DNA from: Eutreptiella sp. 'Long Island Sound 2002'
Lineage: Eukaryota > Euglenozoa > Euglenophyceae > Eutreptiales > Eutreptiaceae
DNA: 64,000 nt
NCBI GenBank assembly: GCA_964036045.1
Contig: OZ038382.1
Span: 130,200,556-130,264,555 of the forward strand
Direction: 5' to 3'
Below the pieces are notes generated by a model. It saw only the letters and a list, made by a program, of their open reading frames with translations. It made no database searches and was not told the DNA's origin. Of this stretch, positions 23,340 through 35,212 are shown piece by piece. Made by a program: the position numbers and the translations under genes. How positions within the stretch are numbered: the first letter of the stretch is position 1; the number at the start of each line of letters is the position of its first letter.

Positions 23340-24505
23340 AAAAAAGGCGCAGAAAACAAGGGGCGGGATTTCTCACTTTTGCCCTAGGCAGCAGTACAGA
23401 GAAGTTGGAACCGGAAAGTAGGCGATGAATGTGGAAACTATGCAAAAATAGCAAAAAGTGTGAGGCCGGCCTTAGCAAGAATTATCGGGTAAAAAGGAGT
23501 AGAAAGCAAGGGGGCGGTATTTCTCAATACCGCTGCAGGGAGCAGTAGAAAAAAGTTGGAAGCAAAAAGTAGGCGATGATAGCGGGCAGTGACGGGAGCA
23601 ATTACTCGGGGGAAAGCAGTAGAAAACAAGGGGAAAGAAGAGATGGCAGCATTCACTGGGAGCCCCACGATAGGAGCAGGAATCGAGAAAAAAGGCGTAA
23701 AAAGCAAGGGGCGGTAGTTATTAATACCGCCCCAAGCAGCAGTAGAGAGAAGTTGGAACCAGACCGTAGGCAATGAATGTGGAAATTGGGCGAAAATGGC
23801 AAAAAGTGCGAGGCTGGCCTTACCAGCAAGTATTGAGAAGAAGGCGCAGAAAATATGTCTCAATACCGCCCCAAGCAGCAGTATGAAGAACTAGGATCTA
23901 GGATGTGGACAATAAAGGTAAGAAGTGTGGGCGACACGATAGAAGCAATTGTTGAGAAAAAGGGCATAGAAAGAGAAGGACAGTAAAAAAGGGAGAGAAA
24001 GCCAGGGCCGCAATTTCTCGAATCCCGCCCTAGGAAGAGGGAAAAAGAAGTAGCCTGGAAGAGGGGATAAAGGTAAGACCGCGACAATAGCAATTACTGA
24101 GAAAAATGGCATAGAAAGCAAGGGGCGGTATTTCGTCGTTTTCGATGGAAGCCCCGCCATAGCGTAAGTATTGGGGAAAAGGTCGTACAAAGCAAGGGGC
24201 GGTATTTCTCAATACCGCCCCAGGCAACAGTAGAAAGACCTAGGATCTAGGAAGTGGGCGATAAACGTAAGAAGTGGGGCACTGCCATAGGAGCAAGAAT
24301 TGGGGGAAAAAGCGTAGAAAGAGAACAACAGCCTTCAAAAAGAGAGAGAAAGCCAGGGTCGGGATTTCTAGAACGCCGCCCTAGGAAAAGAGAAAAAGAA
24401 GTAGCCGGGAAATGGGCGATGAATGTGTAAACTGGGGAGCACGGCCATAGCAGCAAATATTGGGGGGAAAGGCGTAGAAAGCAAGGGGCGGTATTTCTCA
24501 ATTCC
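23340..24505. repeat. Hairpin satellite, block 1
   Basis: Degenerate tandem repeat with units of roughly 80-200 bp. Recurring words: GCGTAGAAAGCAAGGGG, a hairpin (GGGCGGTATT-TCTC-AATACCGCCC), CAGGCAGCAGTAGAAAG, AGTTGGAAC/CTAGGATC and GTGGGCGATGAATGTGGAAA. Hairpins are at about 23359, 23508, 23706, 24001, 24200, 24352 and 24482. Stem sequences differ between units but keep pairing (GGCGGTATT/AATACCGCC versus GGCGGGATT/AATCCCGCC). The 10.7-kb transposon is inserted in this satellite, which continues at 35221. Confidence 0.88.
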
Positions 24506-24513
24506 GTCCCAGG
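24506..24513. repeat. Left 8-bp target site duplication (GTCCCAGG)
   Basis: GTCCCAGG directly precedes the CAGGGG terminus and is repeated directly after the CCCCTG terminus at 35213-35220. Joining the flanks gives GTCCCAGG-CAGCAGTAGAAAG, the normal continuation of the surrounding satellite (compare 24215-24240). Confidence 0.88.
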
Positions 24514-24640
24514 CAGGGGGGGGGGGGGATTCTCAAAAATCGGATATCATGCTTAAAACCCCCCCAGAGCCAAATTTAAAAAAGGGGGGGGGGGTTTTGG
24601 GGGGGGGGGTTTAAGGGGGTTTTTCGCTGCGCGGGGGTAT
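24514..24640. repeat. Left terminal inverted repeat
   Basis: Starts CAGGGG, contains ATCGGATATCATGCTTAAAA, two long G tracts and TTTAAGGGGGTTTTTCGC. It pairs imperfectly with 35105-35212. The G tracts differ in length between ends. Confidence 0.8.
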
Positions 24641-24789
24641 TGTCCGCGGAAACGGCCCCCCGGCCCCCCAAAGCCCCCCTCCCCCCCCCCCCCCCCCCAA
24701 TGAAGAACATAGTGTCGGGCACCTCCGAACAGTTGGGTATGCGGCCTAGGTGTGATCCGACAATTCGCACCGCCCCTACCAACATCTAT

Positions 24790-24990
24790 GGTAGGGTTTC
24801 ATCGGTTTGGGTATTTCCGGCCATGGGTACCAGAAACCTCGGGACTGTGGGTCTCCAAGGCGGTCATGGGGTTCGAAGTACACCATGGGGTTAGAATTGC
24901 AGCATGGGGGTTGACCCGCATCAAGGTCCGTCATGGGGTTCGGAATGCATCATGGGGTTAGAAATACACCATGGGGTGAGAAATGCGGCA
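24790..24990. repeat. Short ~22-bp degenerate repeat (CACCATGGGGTTAGAA)
   Basis: About six copies of CATGGGGTT(C/A)GAA(A/T)(T/G)(A/C)CA(C/T)C within the head module. The same short repeat is in the relative at 40910-40975. Confidence 0.8.
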
Positions 24991-25011
24991 AGGGGAGGGC
25001 CTAAAAGAAGG

Positions 25012-25037
25012 GGTGTGTGTGTGTGTGTGTGTGTGTG
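25012..25037. repeat. (GT)n microsatellite
   Basis: About 13 GT dinucleotides; a second (GT)n lies at 25208-25230 just beyond the end of the zinc-finger gene. Confidence 0.95.
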
Positions 25038-25246
25038 GCTATACTGGTCGGCCGACGCAACTCGGGAGGCCCTTAAGGCTATGGCTGGCCAGGCCTCCCT
25101 CCCCGCGCCATTGTGTGGGCCTTCCAGTCCTAGTGTGCATGCAACTACAAGGGAAGGAGAGGGAGAGCAAAGGGTGTAGGGGGTGGGGGAGGTATCCGTT
25201 TGTGACGTGTGTGTGTGTGTGTGTGTATGTGTGCATGTAGCTCCGC

Positions 25247-25504
25247 CTACTTCTTCCGCCTTGACGTCTTCACCGTGCAACGCTTCTTCGCATTTTGCTT
25301 GGTAGCGCTGATGGGCCGCTTTGTGCCCTTGCCAGGAACGGCTTTCTTTTGCGGGACAACTTCCACCACGGAAGAAGAGGTGGAAGAGGAAGAAGATGAG
25401 GAAGAAGAGGAGCTATTGCCATCCTCGGAAGTTGCGGCACTCTCGTTACCGCTAGACGAATCGTTATCTGCGGAAGACCTAGATTCCACAGAGCTTGCAT
25501 CCTC
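25247..25504 (-). CDS. Ser/acidic and basic tail, in frame after TAG of the zinc-finger ORF
   Basis: Directly in frame after the TAG at 25507-25505: EDASSVESRSSADND, a Ser run with Glu/Asp, then a Lys/Arg-rich end (KGTKRP...KTSRRKK) to TAG at 25247. The composition looks like a nuclear protein tail and continues the Asn/Glu/Ser-rich lead-in (VDNESASF) of the upstream ORF. This suggests that the two were once one protein and that the TAG is a later change or is read through. Confidence 0.5.
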   Translation of the reverse strand, partial: EDASSVESRSSADNDSSSGNESAATSEDGNSSSSSSSSSSSTSSSVVEVVPQKKAVPGKGTKRPISATKQNAKKRCTVKTSRRKK

Positions 25505-26885
25505 CTAGAAGGACGCACTCTCGTTGTCCACCGCCGTTGCCACTTTCAAAGTGATCTTGGGCTTCATCACCATGGGAATTTTTTTGGCTCGCCCCTTTTT
25601 TTTCTCATCGTCCTGCCCAACTACAACCCATTCCGTCAAATCAACGGTGTTGGGTGACACGGTTGGATGGCACCGAGCCAAGTGAGTTTTGATGTTCAAA
25701 ACCCACGGGGTGGCACTGCACCCGGGAATAGGACATTCACGGGGCATGTTTTCTTTTTTGCGCGTGGCCATTGCGAGCTTCAATGGGCCCACACACGGGC
25801 ATGTGCTACGGATTTTCTTGCCCACAATACTTGTGGTACACGTGCCTGTTGGGCGTCCACAAAAACCACAAGGTTCGGTCTCACCATGCATCCTTGGGTC
25901 CGTTACCACCTCTCCTTTCTGCAAGTGCAGTGCCACATAATGACGCATCCTTGCCAAAGCAACGGCCACTCCACAAGACAAACAAAATTCTGTTGCTTCT
26001 GCGGGCCGCACGCTAGTATGTGCCACACCAGCGTATGGCTCTGCACGCAACTGAGGACAATTGGGTACCTGTGCGGCTTTCACAAAGGCAGACAAGGTGC
26101 CCACTGGAATCAGCCAACGACCATCGGCATCCATTTGGGCATCCAAAAAAACCACATGCCCATTCCGAAACTCACATTCCGGACCAAATTGCCCCGTCCA
26201 CCGCAACAAGGTTGGATCACTGGTCATGGCGACAAAAGGCAAAAATTGACCCGTTACGGGGATGGCATGTCCCGTCGCAAGCGCCTCCTTTGTGGTACCA
26301 TAAACCCGTGCACCGTCAACGGTGCACCATGAAAAACTAAATGTGCCCACGGAACACGTCCGGTGCGAGCCCCATATGAAGGTCACAAGTGCAAGAAAGA
26401 TAGCACCCACTGTGACCGCGTCCTCATCAAAATGGCAATTGTCAGACGATGCAACATTGTTTACATTCGTGGGGGTTTGACCAAACCGGGCGGTTTGTGC
26501 CGTGCGCCGCAGCAGATCAGTTGACGCATGTTCAACGTTGCCGTTGAAATACTCATTGACAAGTTGTGTAATGTGCACCGTGTGTCCGTTGGCGCATGGG
26601 ACATAGGCTCGATTTCGGTCGGAACCATGACAACGCAGCGAGGATTCCAGGGAACAAGCATCGGTAGGATCGCTATCCTCCACTCCTTTGGTGTCCGGGG
26701 CGGTCCCCAAAAATTCATCTTCTTTGTCCAAGACAAGGGGTGCACCACATGGTTTCAAAAGCGTTGCACCGCCTTGGTAAAGAAATTCCAAGACATTGTG
26801 CACAGATGAACCAATCTGTGGGTGTTGCTCAAGGATGGCTGTGGCACACGCTGTCCCCCTTTCGCAAACCTTTTTGAGATCAACA
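25505..26885 (-). CDS. Zinc-finger protein of the 10.7-kb transposon
   Basis: Minus ORF. The open frame runs from 26968, but the first ~24 codons (CGPLLILPPALKRWGSPIRQ) are the 85-bp repeat read backwards, so the true 5' end is unclear; a possible acceptor lies near VCERGTAC (about 26867). Counting from codon 26968, cysteine/histidine groups are at C329/C332/H343/H348 (CLSCG...HYVALH), C367/C370 with C390/C392 (CGFCGRPTGTC...CPC) and C412/C417/H429/H434 (CPIPGCS...HLARCH). A basic patch KKKGRAKK follows. The CGFCGRxxxxC motif resembles cysteine-rich proteins scattered in fungal and algal repeat DNA (recollection, unchecked). Function unknown; DNA binding is plausible. It is not obviously a transposase. 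It ends at TAG, with an in-frame tail at 25247-25504. Confidence 0.6.
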
Positions 26886-26895
26886 CTTTGCACAC

Positions 26896-29800
26896 ACCCC
26901 TGCCGTATCGGGGATCCCCACCGCTTCAAAGCGGGGGGCAAAATCAGAAGTGGCCCACAAGTGGGCAAAGTGGCTACCTCACCCCTGCCGTATCGGGGAT
27001 CCCCACCGCTTCGGAGCGGGGGGCAAAATCAGAAGTGGCCCACAAGTGGGCAAAGTGGCTACCTCACCCCTGCCGTATCGGGGATCCCCACCGCTGCAGA
27101 GCGGGGGGCAAAATCAGAAGTGGCCCACAAGTGGGCAAAGTGGCTACCTCACCCCTGCCGTATCGGTGATCCCCACCGCTTCAGAGCGGGGGGCAAAATC
27201 AGAAGTGGCCCACAAGTGGGCAAATTGGCTACCTCACCCCTGCCGTATCGGGGATCCCCACCGCTTCAGAGCGGGGGGCAAAATCAGAAGTGGCCCACAA
27301 GTGGGCAAAGTGGCTACCTCACCCCTGCCGTATCGGGGATCCCCACCACTGCAGAGCGGGGGGCAAAATCAGAAGTGGCTCACAAGTGGGCAAAGTGGCT
27401 ACCTCACCCCTGCCGTATCGGGGATCCCCACCGCTGCAGAGCGGGGGGCAAAATCACAAGTGGCCCACAAGTGGGCAAAGTGGCTACCTCACCCCTGCCG
27501 TATCGGGGATCCCCACCGCTGCAGAGCGGGGGGCAAAATTAGAAGTGGCCCACAAGTGGGCAAATTGGCTACCTCACCCCTGCCGTATCGGGGAGCCCCA
27601 CCGCTGCAGAGCGGGGGGCAAAATCAGAAGTGGCTCACAAGTGGGCAAAGTGGCTACCTCACCCCTGCCGTATCGGGGATCCCCAGCGCTGCAGAGCGGG
27701 GGGCAAAATCAGAAGTGGCCCACAAGTGGGCAAATTGGCTACCTCACCCCTGCCGTATCGGGGAGCCCCACCGCTGCAGAGCGGGGGGCAAAATCAGAAG
27801 TGGCCCACAAGTGGGCAAAGTGGCTACCTCACACCTGCTGTATCGGGGATCCCCACCGCTGCAGAGCGGGGGGCAAATTCAGAAGTGGCCCACAAGTGGG
27901 CAAAGTGGCTACCTCACCCCTGCCGTATCGGGGAGCCCCACCGCTGCAGAGCGGGGGGCAAAATCAGAAGTGGCCCACAAGTGGGCAAAGTGGCTACCTC
28001 ACCCCTGCCGTATCGGGGATCCCCACCGCTGCAGAGCGGGGGGCAAAATCAGAATTGGCCCACAAGTGGGCAAAGTGGCTACCTCACCCCTGCCGTATCG
28101 GGGAGCCCCACCGCTGCAGAGCGGGGGGCAAAATCAGAAGTGGCCCACAAGTGGGCAAAGTGGCTACCTCACCCCTGCCGTATCGGGAATCCCCACCGTT
28201 TCAAAGCGGGGGGCAAAATCAGAAGTGGCCCACAAGTGGGCAAAGTGGCTACCTCACCCCTGCCTTATCGGGGATCCCCACCGCTTCGAAGCGGGGGGCA
28301 AAATCAGAAGTGGCCCACAAGTGGGCAAAGTGGCTACCTCACCCCTGCCGTATCGGGGATCCCCACCGCTTCAAAGCGGGGGGCAAAATCAGAGGTGGCC
28401 CACAAGTGGGCAAAGTGGCTACCTCACCCCTGCCGTATCGGGGATCCCCATCGCTTCAGAGTGGGGGGCAAAATCAGAAGTGGCCCACAAGTGGGCAAAT
28501 TGGCTACCTCACCCCTACCGTATCGGGGATCCCCACCGCTGCAGAGCGGGGGGCAAAATCAGAAGTGGCCCACAAGTGGGCAAAGTGGCTACCTCACCCC
28601 TGCCGTATCGGGGATCCCCACCGCTGCAAAGCGGGGGGCAAAATCAGAAGTGGCCCACAAGTGGGCAAATTGGCTACCTCACCCCTGCCGTATCGGGGAT
28701 CCCCACCGCTGCAGAGCGGGGGGCAAAATCAGAAGTGGCCCACAAGTGGGCAAAGTGGCTACCTCACCCCTGCCGTATCGGGGATCCCCACCGCTTCAAA
28801 GCGGGGGGCAAAATCAGAAGTGGCCCACAAGTGGGCAAAGTGGCTACCTCACCCCTGCCGTATCGGGGAGCCCCACCGCTGCAGAGCGGGGGGCAAAATC
28901 AGAAGTGGCCCACAAGTTGTCAAAGTGGCTACCTCACCCCTGCCGTATCGGGGATCCCCAGCACTGCAGAGCGGGGGGCAAAATCAGAAGTGGCCCACAA
29001 GTGGTCAAAGTGGCTACCTCACCCCTGCCGTATCGGGGATCCCCACCTCTTCAAAGCGGGGGGCAAAATCAGAAGTGGCCCACAAGTTGTCAAAGTGGCT
29101 ACCTCACCCCTGCCGTATCGGGGATCCCCGGCGCTGCAGAGCGGGGGGCAAAATCAGAAGTGGCCCACAAGTGGGCAAAGTGGCTACCTCACCCCTGCCG
29201 TATCGGGGATCCCCACCGCTTCAAAGCGGGGGGCAAAATCAGAAGTGGCCCACAAGTGGGCAAAGTGGCTACCTCACCCCTGCCGTATCGGGGAGCCCCA
29301 CCGCTGCAGAGCGGGGGGCAAAATCAGAAGTGGCCCACAAGTTGTCAAAGTGGCTACCTCACCCCTGCCGTATCGGGGATCCCCAGCGCTGCAGAGCGGG
29401 GGGCAAAATCAGAAGTGGCCCACAAGTGGGCAAAGTGGCTACCTCACCCCTGCCGTATCGGGGATCCCCACCGCTGCAAAGCGGGGGGCAAAATCAGAAG
29501 TGGCCCACAAGTGGGCAAAGTGGCTACCTCACCCCTGCCGTATCGGGGATCCCCACCTCTTCAAAGCGGGGGGCAAAATCAGAAGTGGCCCACAAGTTGT
29601 CAAAGTGGCTACCTCACCCCTGCCGTATCGGGGATCCCCACCGCTGCAGAGCGGGGGGCAAAATCAGAAGTGGCCCACAAGTGGGCAAAGTGGCTACCTC
29701 ACCCCTGCCGTATCGGGGAGCCCCACCGCTTCAGAGCGGGGGGCAAAATCAGAAGTGGCCCACAAATGGGCAAAGTGGCTACCTCACCCCTGCAGTATCG

Positions 29801-32800
29801 GGGATCCGCAGCGCGGCAGAGCGGGGGGCAAAATCAGAAGTGGCCCACAAGTGGGCAAAGTGGCTACCTCACCCCTGCCGTATCGGGGAGCCCCACCGCT
29901 GCAGAGCGTGGGGCAAAATCAGAAGTGGCCCACAAGTGGGCAAAGTGGCTACCTCACCCCTGCCGTATCGGGGATCCCCACCGCTTCAGAGCGGGGGGCA
30001 AAATCAGAAGTGGCCCACAAGTGGGCAAAGTGGCTACCTCACCCCTGCCGTATCGGGTATCCCCAGCGTTGCAGAGCGGGGGGCAAAATCAGAAGTGGCC
30101 CACAAGTGGGCAAATTGGCTACCTCACCCCTGCCGTATCGGGGATCCCCAACGCTTCAGAGCGGGGGGCAAAATCAGAAGTGGCCCACAAGTGGGCAAAT
30201 TGGCTACCTCACCCCTGCCGTATCGGGGATCCCCACCGCTGCAAAGCGGGGGGCAAAACCAGAAGTGGCCCACAAGTGGGCAAATTGGCTACCTCACCCC
30301 TCCCGTATCGGGGATCCCCACCGCTGCGGAGCGGAGGGCAAAATCAGAAGTGGCCCACAAGTGGGCAAATTGGCTACCTCACCCCTGCCGTATCGGGGAG
30401 CCCCACCGCTGCAGAGCGGGGGGCAAAATCAGAAGTGGCCCAAAGATGGGCAAAGTGGCTACCTCACCCCTGCCGTATCGGGGATCCCCCCCGCTGCAAA
30501 GCGGGGGGCAAAATCAGAAGTGGCCCACAAGTGGGCAAAGTGGCTACCTCACCCCTGCCGTATCGGGGATCCCCAGCGCTGCAGAGCGGGGGGCAAAATC
30601 AGAAGTGGCCCACAAGTGGGCAAAGTGGCTACCTCAATCCTCCCGTATCGGGGATCCCCACCGCTTCAAAGCGGGGGGCAAAATCAGAAGTGGCCCACAA
30701 GTGGGCAAAGTGGCTACCTCACCCCTGCCGTATCGGGGAGCCCCACCGCTGCAGAGCGGGGGGCAAAATCAGAAGTGGCCCACAAGTGGGCAAAGTGGCT
30801 ACCTCACGCCTGCCGTATCGGGGATCCCCACCGCTTCAAAGCGGGGGGCAAAATCATAAGTGGCCCACAAGAGGGCAAAGTGGCTACCTCACCCCTGCCG
30901 TATCGGGGATCCCCACCTCTTCAAAGCGGGGGGCAAAATCAGAAGTGGCCCACAAGTTGGCAAAGTGGCTACCTCACCCCTGCCGTATCGGGGATCCCCA
31001 GGGCTGCAAAGCGGGGGGCAAAATCAGAAATGGCCCACAAGTGGGCAAAGTGGCTACCTCACCCCTGCCGTATCGGGGATCCCCACCGCTTCAGAGCGGG
31101 GGGCAAAATCAGAAGTGGCCCACAAGTGGGCAAATTGGCTACCTCACCCCTACCGTATCGGGGATCCCCACCGCTGCAAAGCGGGGGGCAAAATCAGAAG
31201 TGGCCCACAAGTGGGCAAAGTGGCTACCTCACCCCTGCCGTATCGGGGATCCCGACCGCTGCAGAGCGGGGGGCAAAATCAGAAGTGGCCCACAAGTGGG
31301 CAAAGTGGCTACCTCACCCCTGCCGTATCGGGGATCCCCACCGCTGCAGAGCGGGGGGCAAAATCAGAAGTGGCCCACAAATGGGCAAAGTGGCTACCTC
31401 ACCCCTGCCGTATCGGGGATCCCCAGCGCGGCAGAGCGGGGGGCAAAATCAGAAGTGGCCCACAAGTGGGCAAAGTGGCTACCTCACCCCTGCCGTATCG
31501 GGGAGCCCCACCGCTGCAGAGCGGGGGGCAAAATCAGAAGTGGCCCACAAGTGGTCAAAGTGGCTACCTCACCCCTGCCGTATCGGGGATCCCCACCGCT
31601 TCAGAGCGGGGGGCAAAATCAGAAGTGGCCCACAAGTGGGCAAAGTGGCTACCTCACCCCTGCCGTATCGGGTATCCCCAGCGTTTCAGAGCGGGAGGCA
31701 AAATCAGAAGTGGCCCACAAGTGGGCAAAGTGGCTACCTCACCCGTGCCGTATCGGGGATCCCCACCGCTTCAGAGCGGGGGGCAAAATCAGAAGTGGCC
31801 CACAAGTGGGCAAATTGGCTACCTCACCCCTGCCGTATCGGGGATCCCCACCGCTGCAGAGCGGGGGGCAAAATCAGAAGTGGCCCACAAGTGGGCAAAT
31901 TGGCTACCTCACCCCTGCCGTATCGGGGAGCCCCACCGCTGCAGAGCGGGGGGCAAAATCAGAAGTGGCCCACAAATGGGCAAAGTGGCTACCTCACCCC
32001 TGCCGTATCGGGGATCCCCAGCGCGGCAGAGCGGGGGGCAAAATCAGAAGTGGCCCACAAGTGGGCAAAGTGGCTACCTCACCCCTGCCGTATCGGGGAG
32101 CCCCACCGCTGCAGAGCGGGGGGCAAAATCAGAAGTGGCCCACAAGTGGGCAAAGTGGCTACCTCACCCCTGCCGTATCAGGGATCCCCACCGCTTCAGA
32201 GCGGGGGGCAAAATCAGAAGTGGCCCACAAGTGGGCAAAGTGGCTACCTCACCCCTGCCGTATCGGGTATCCCCAGCGTTGCAGAGCGGGGGGCAAAATC
32301 AGAAGTGGCCCACAAGTGGGCAAAGTGGCTACCTCACCCCTGCCGTATCGGGGATCCCCACCGCTTCAAAGCGGGGGGCAAAATCAGAAGTGGCCCACAA
32401 GTGGGCAAAGTGGCTACCTCACCCCTGCCGTATCGGGGATCCCCAGCGCTGCAGAGCGGGGGGCAAAATCAGAAGTGGCCCACAAGTGGGCAAAGTGGCT
32501 ACCTCACCCCTCCCGTATCGGGGATCCCCATCGCTTCAAAGCGGGGGGCAAAATCAGAAGTGGCCCACAAGTGGGCAAAGTGGCTACCTCACCCCTCCCG
32601 TATCGGGGATCCCCACCGCTTCAAAGCGGGGGGCAAAATCAGAAGTGGCCCACAAGTGGGCAAAGTGGCTACCTCACCCCTGCCGTATCGGGGAGCCCCA
32701 CCGCTTCAAAGCGGGGGGCAAAATCAGAAGTGGCCCACAAGTGGGCAAATTGGCTACCTCACCCCTGCCGTATCGGGGATCCCCACCGCTGCAAAGCGGG

Positions 32801-34975
32801 GGGCAAAATCAGAAGTGGCCCACAAGTGGGCAAATTGGCTACCTCACCCCTCCCGTATCGGGGATCCCCACCGCTGCGGAGCGGGGGGCAAAATCAGAAG
32901 TGGCCCACAAGTGGGCAAATTGGCTACCTCACCCCTGCCGTATCGGGGAGCCCCACCGCTGCAGAGCGGGGGGCAAAATCAGAAGTGGCCCAAAAGTGGG
33001 CAAAGTGGCTACCTCACCCCTGCCGTATCGGGGATCCCCAGCGCTGCAGAGCGGGGGGCAAAATCAGAAGTGGCCCACAAGTGGGCAAAGTGGCTACCTC
33101 ACCCCTGCCGTATCGGGGATCCCCAGCGCTGCAGAGCGGGGGGCAAAATCAGAAGTGGCCCACAAGTGGGCACAGTGGCTACCTCACCCCTCCCGTATCG
33201 GGGATCCCCACCGCTTCAAACCGGGGGGCAAAATCAGAAGTGGCCCACAAGTGGGCAAAGTGGCTACCTCACCCCTCCCGTATCGGGGATCCCCACCGCT
33301 TCAAAGCGGGGGGCAAAATCAGAAGTGGCCCACAAGTGGGCAAAGTGGCTACCTCACCCCTGCCGTATCGGGGATCCCCACCGCTTCAAAGCGGGGGGGA
33401 AATCAGAAGTGGCCCACAAGTGGGCAAAGTGGCTACCTCACCCCTGCCGTATCGGGTATCCCCACCAGTGCAAAGCGGGGGGCAAAATCAGAAGTGGCCC
33501 ACAAGTGGGCAAAGTGGCTACCTCACCCCTGCCGTATCGGGGATCCCCACCGCTGCAGAGCGGGGGGCAAAATCAGAAGTGGCCCACAAGTGGGCAAATT
33601 GGCTACCTCGCCCCTGCCGTATGGGGGAGCCCCACCGCTGCAGAGCGGGGGGCAAAATCAGAAGTGGCCCACAAATGGGCAAAGTGGCTACCTCACCCCT
33701 GCCGTATCGGGGATCCCCAGCGCTGCAGAGCGGGGGGCAAAATCAGAAGTGGCCCACAAGTGGGCAAATTGGCTACCTCACCCCTACCGTATCGGGGAGC
33801 CACACCGCTGCAGAGCGGGGGGCAAAATCAGAAGTGGCCCACAAGTGGGCAAATTGGCTACCTCACCCCTGCCGTATCGGGGATCCCCACCGCTTCAGAG
33901 CGGGGGGCAAAATCAGAAGTGGCCCACAAGTGGGCAAAGTGGCTACCTCACCCCTGCCGTATCGGGGATCCCCACCGCTTCAAAGCGGGGGGGAAATCAG
34001 AAGTGGCCCACAAGTGGGCAAAGTGGCTACCTCACCCCTGCCGTATCGGGTATCCCCACCAGTGCAAAGCGGGGGGCAAAATCAGAAGTGGCCCACAAGT
34101 GGGCAAAGTGGCTACCTCACCCCTGCCGTATCGGGGATCCCCACCGCTGCAGAGCGGGGGGCAAAATCAGAAGTGGCCCACAAGTGGGCAAATTGGCTAC
34201 CTCGCCCCTGCCGTATGGGGGAGCCCCACCGCTGCAGAGCGGGGGGCAAAATCAGAAGTGGCCCACAAATGGGCAAAGTGGCTACCTCACCCCTGCCGTA
34301 TCGGGGATCCCCAGCGCTGCAGAGCGGGGGGCAAAATCAGAAGTGGCCCACAAGTGGGCAAATTGGCTACCTCACCCCTACCGTATCGGGGAGCCACACC
34401 GCTGCAGAGCGGGGGGCAAAATCAGAAGTGGCCCACAAGTGGGCAAATTGGCTACCTCACCCCTACCGTATCGGGGAGCCACACCGCTGCAGAGCGGGGG
34501 GCAAAATCAGAAGTGGCCCACAAGTGGGCAAAGTGGCTACCTCACCCCTGCCGTATCGGGGATCCCCACCGCTGCAGAGCGGGGGCCAAAATCAGAAGTG
34601 GCCCACAAGTGGGCAAAGTGGCTACCTCACCCCTCCCGCATCGGGGATCCCCACCGCTTCAAAGCGGGGGGCAAAATCAGAAGTGGCCCACATAAGGGCA
34701 AATTGGCTACCTCACCCCTGCCGTATCGGGGATCCCCAACGCTGCAAAGCGGGGGGCAAAATCAGAAGTGGCCCACAAGTGGGCAAAGTGGCTACCTCAC
34801 CCCTGCCGTATCGGGGATCCCCACCGCTGCAAAGCGGGGGGCAAAATCAGAAGTGGCCCACAAATGGGCAAAGTGGCTACCTCACCCCTGCCGTATCGGG
34901 GATCCCCACCACTTCAAAGCGGGGGGCAAAATCAGAAATGTCCAAAAAAAGGGCGGAAATGCAACGTCACCCTTG
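26896..34975. repeat. 85-bp minisatellite array, about 95 copies
   Basis: Unit of 85 bp: CCCCTGCCGTATCGGGGATC, CCCACCGCTGCAGAGCGGGG, GGCAAAATCAGAAGTGGCCC, ACAAGTGGGCAAAGTGGCTA, CCTCA. The consensus has no stop codon in any plus frame, and 85 is not a multiple of 3. Two plus frames therefore stay open for over 7.3 kb (2581 and 2454 codons), and all three are open from about 30860 to 34695. There is no flanking coding sequence, so I do not call a protein. Rare stops arise from point changes (near 27175, 27539 and 30856). Each unit has three inverted repeats: GGGG-AT-CCCC, CCGCT-GCAG-AGCGG and GCCCAC-AA-GTGGGC. Two 84-bp units (near 33399 and 33988) belong to a 594-bp duplicated block. Confidence 0.97.
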
Positions 34976-35104
34976 CATTGTGGGGGGTCCCTAGCTAAGG
35001 GGACAAAATCAAAAGTGGCTGAATTGGGAGCAAGGACAAAACTCTGCATGTGGAGTCCAAAAGAACAACACCAGAAAAAAAAATCGCACAAATGATGTGT
35101 GTGC
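34976..35104. other. Unique tail module between array and TIR
   Basis: ATCAAAAGTGGCTGAATTGG, GCAAGGACAAAACTC and AATCGCACAAATGATGT are shared, in order, with 41655-41765 in the small relative. The module appears to be a conserved internal end of the transposon family. Confidence 0.8.
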
Positions 35105-35212
35105 GTCGAAAAACACCCTTAAAACCCCCCCTCGGACCATTTTTTAAAAAGCGGGGGGTTTTTCAAAACCCCCCACGGTATCGGATTTCTCAGAACCCCC
35201 CCCCCCCCCCTG
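35105..35212. repeat. Right terminal inverted repeat
   Basis: CGAAAAACACCCTTAAAA...GACCATTTTTTAAAAAGCGG...TATCGGATTTCTCAGAA then a C tract ending CCCTG. Pairs with 24514-24640. Confidence 0.8.

Larger units (their letters stand above)
24514..35212. mobile_element. 10.7-kb TIR DNA transposon with internal 85-bp array
   Basis: Ends read CAGGGGGG...CCCCCCTG and are flanked by an 8-bp duplication. About 100 bp of imperfect inverted repeat follow: TTCTCAAAAATCGGATA near the left end pairs with the reverse complement of TATCGGATTTCTCAGAA at the right, and further in TTTAAGGGGGTTTTTCG pairs with CGAAAAACACCCTTAAAA. A CAGGG terminus with an 8-bp duplication is the hAT signature. Contents from the left: TIR, head module (24700-25000), zinc-finger gene on the minus strand, an 8-kb 85-bp array, a unique tail (34980-35100) and TIR. 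No transposase is recognised in it. A 1.35-kb relative lies at 40514-41854. Confidence 0.85.

Noticed and set aside
22903-24501. Chains of minus-strand ORFs rich in Leu, Phe and Pro in the hairpin satellite
   Set aside because: They repeat with the satellite unit and contain the hairpin; no independent coding signal.
26950-34695. A 2581-codon plus-strand ORF, with 2454-, 1411- and 1189-codon companions
   Set aside because: All are translations of the 85-bp repeat, which lacks stops in every plus frame. There is no non-repeat start, domain or end, so I list the array, not a giant protein.
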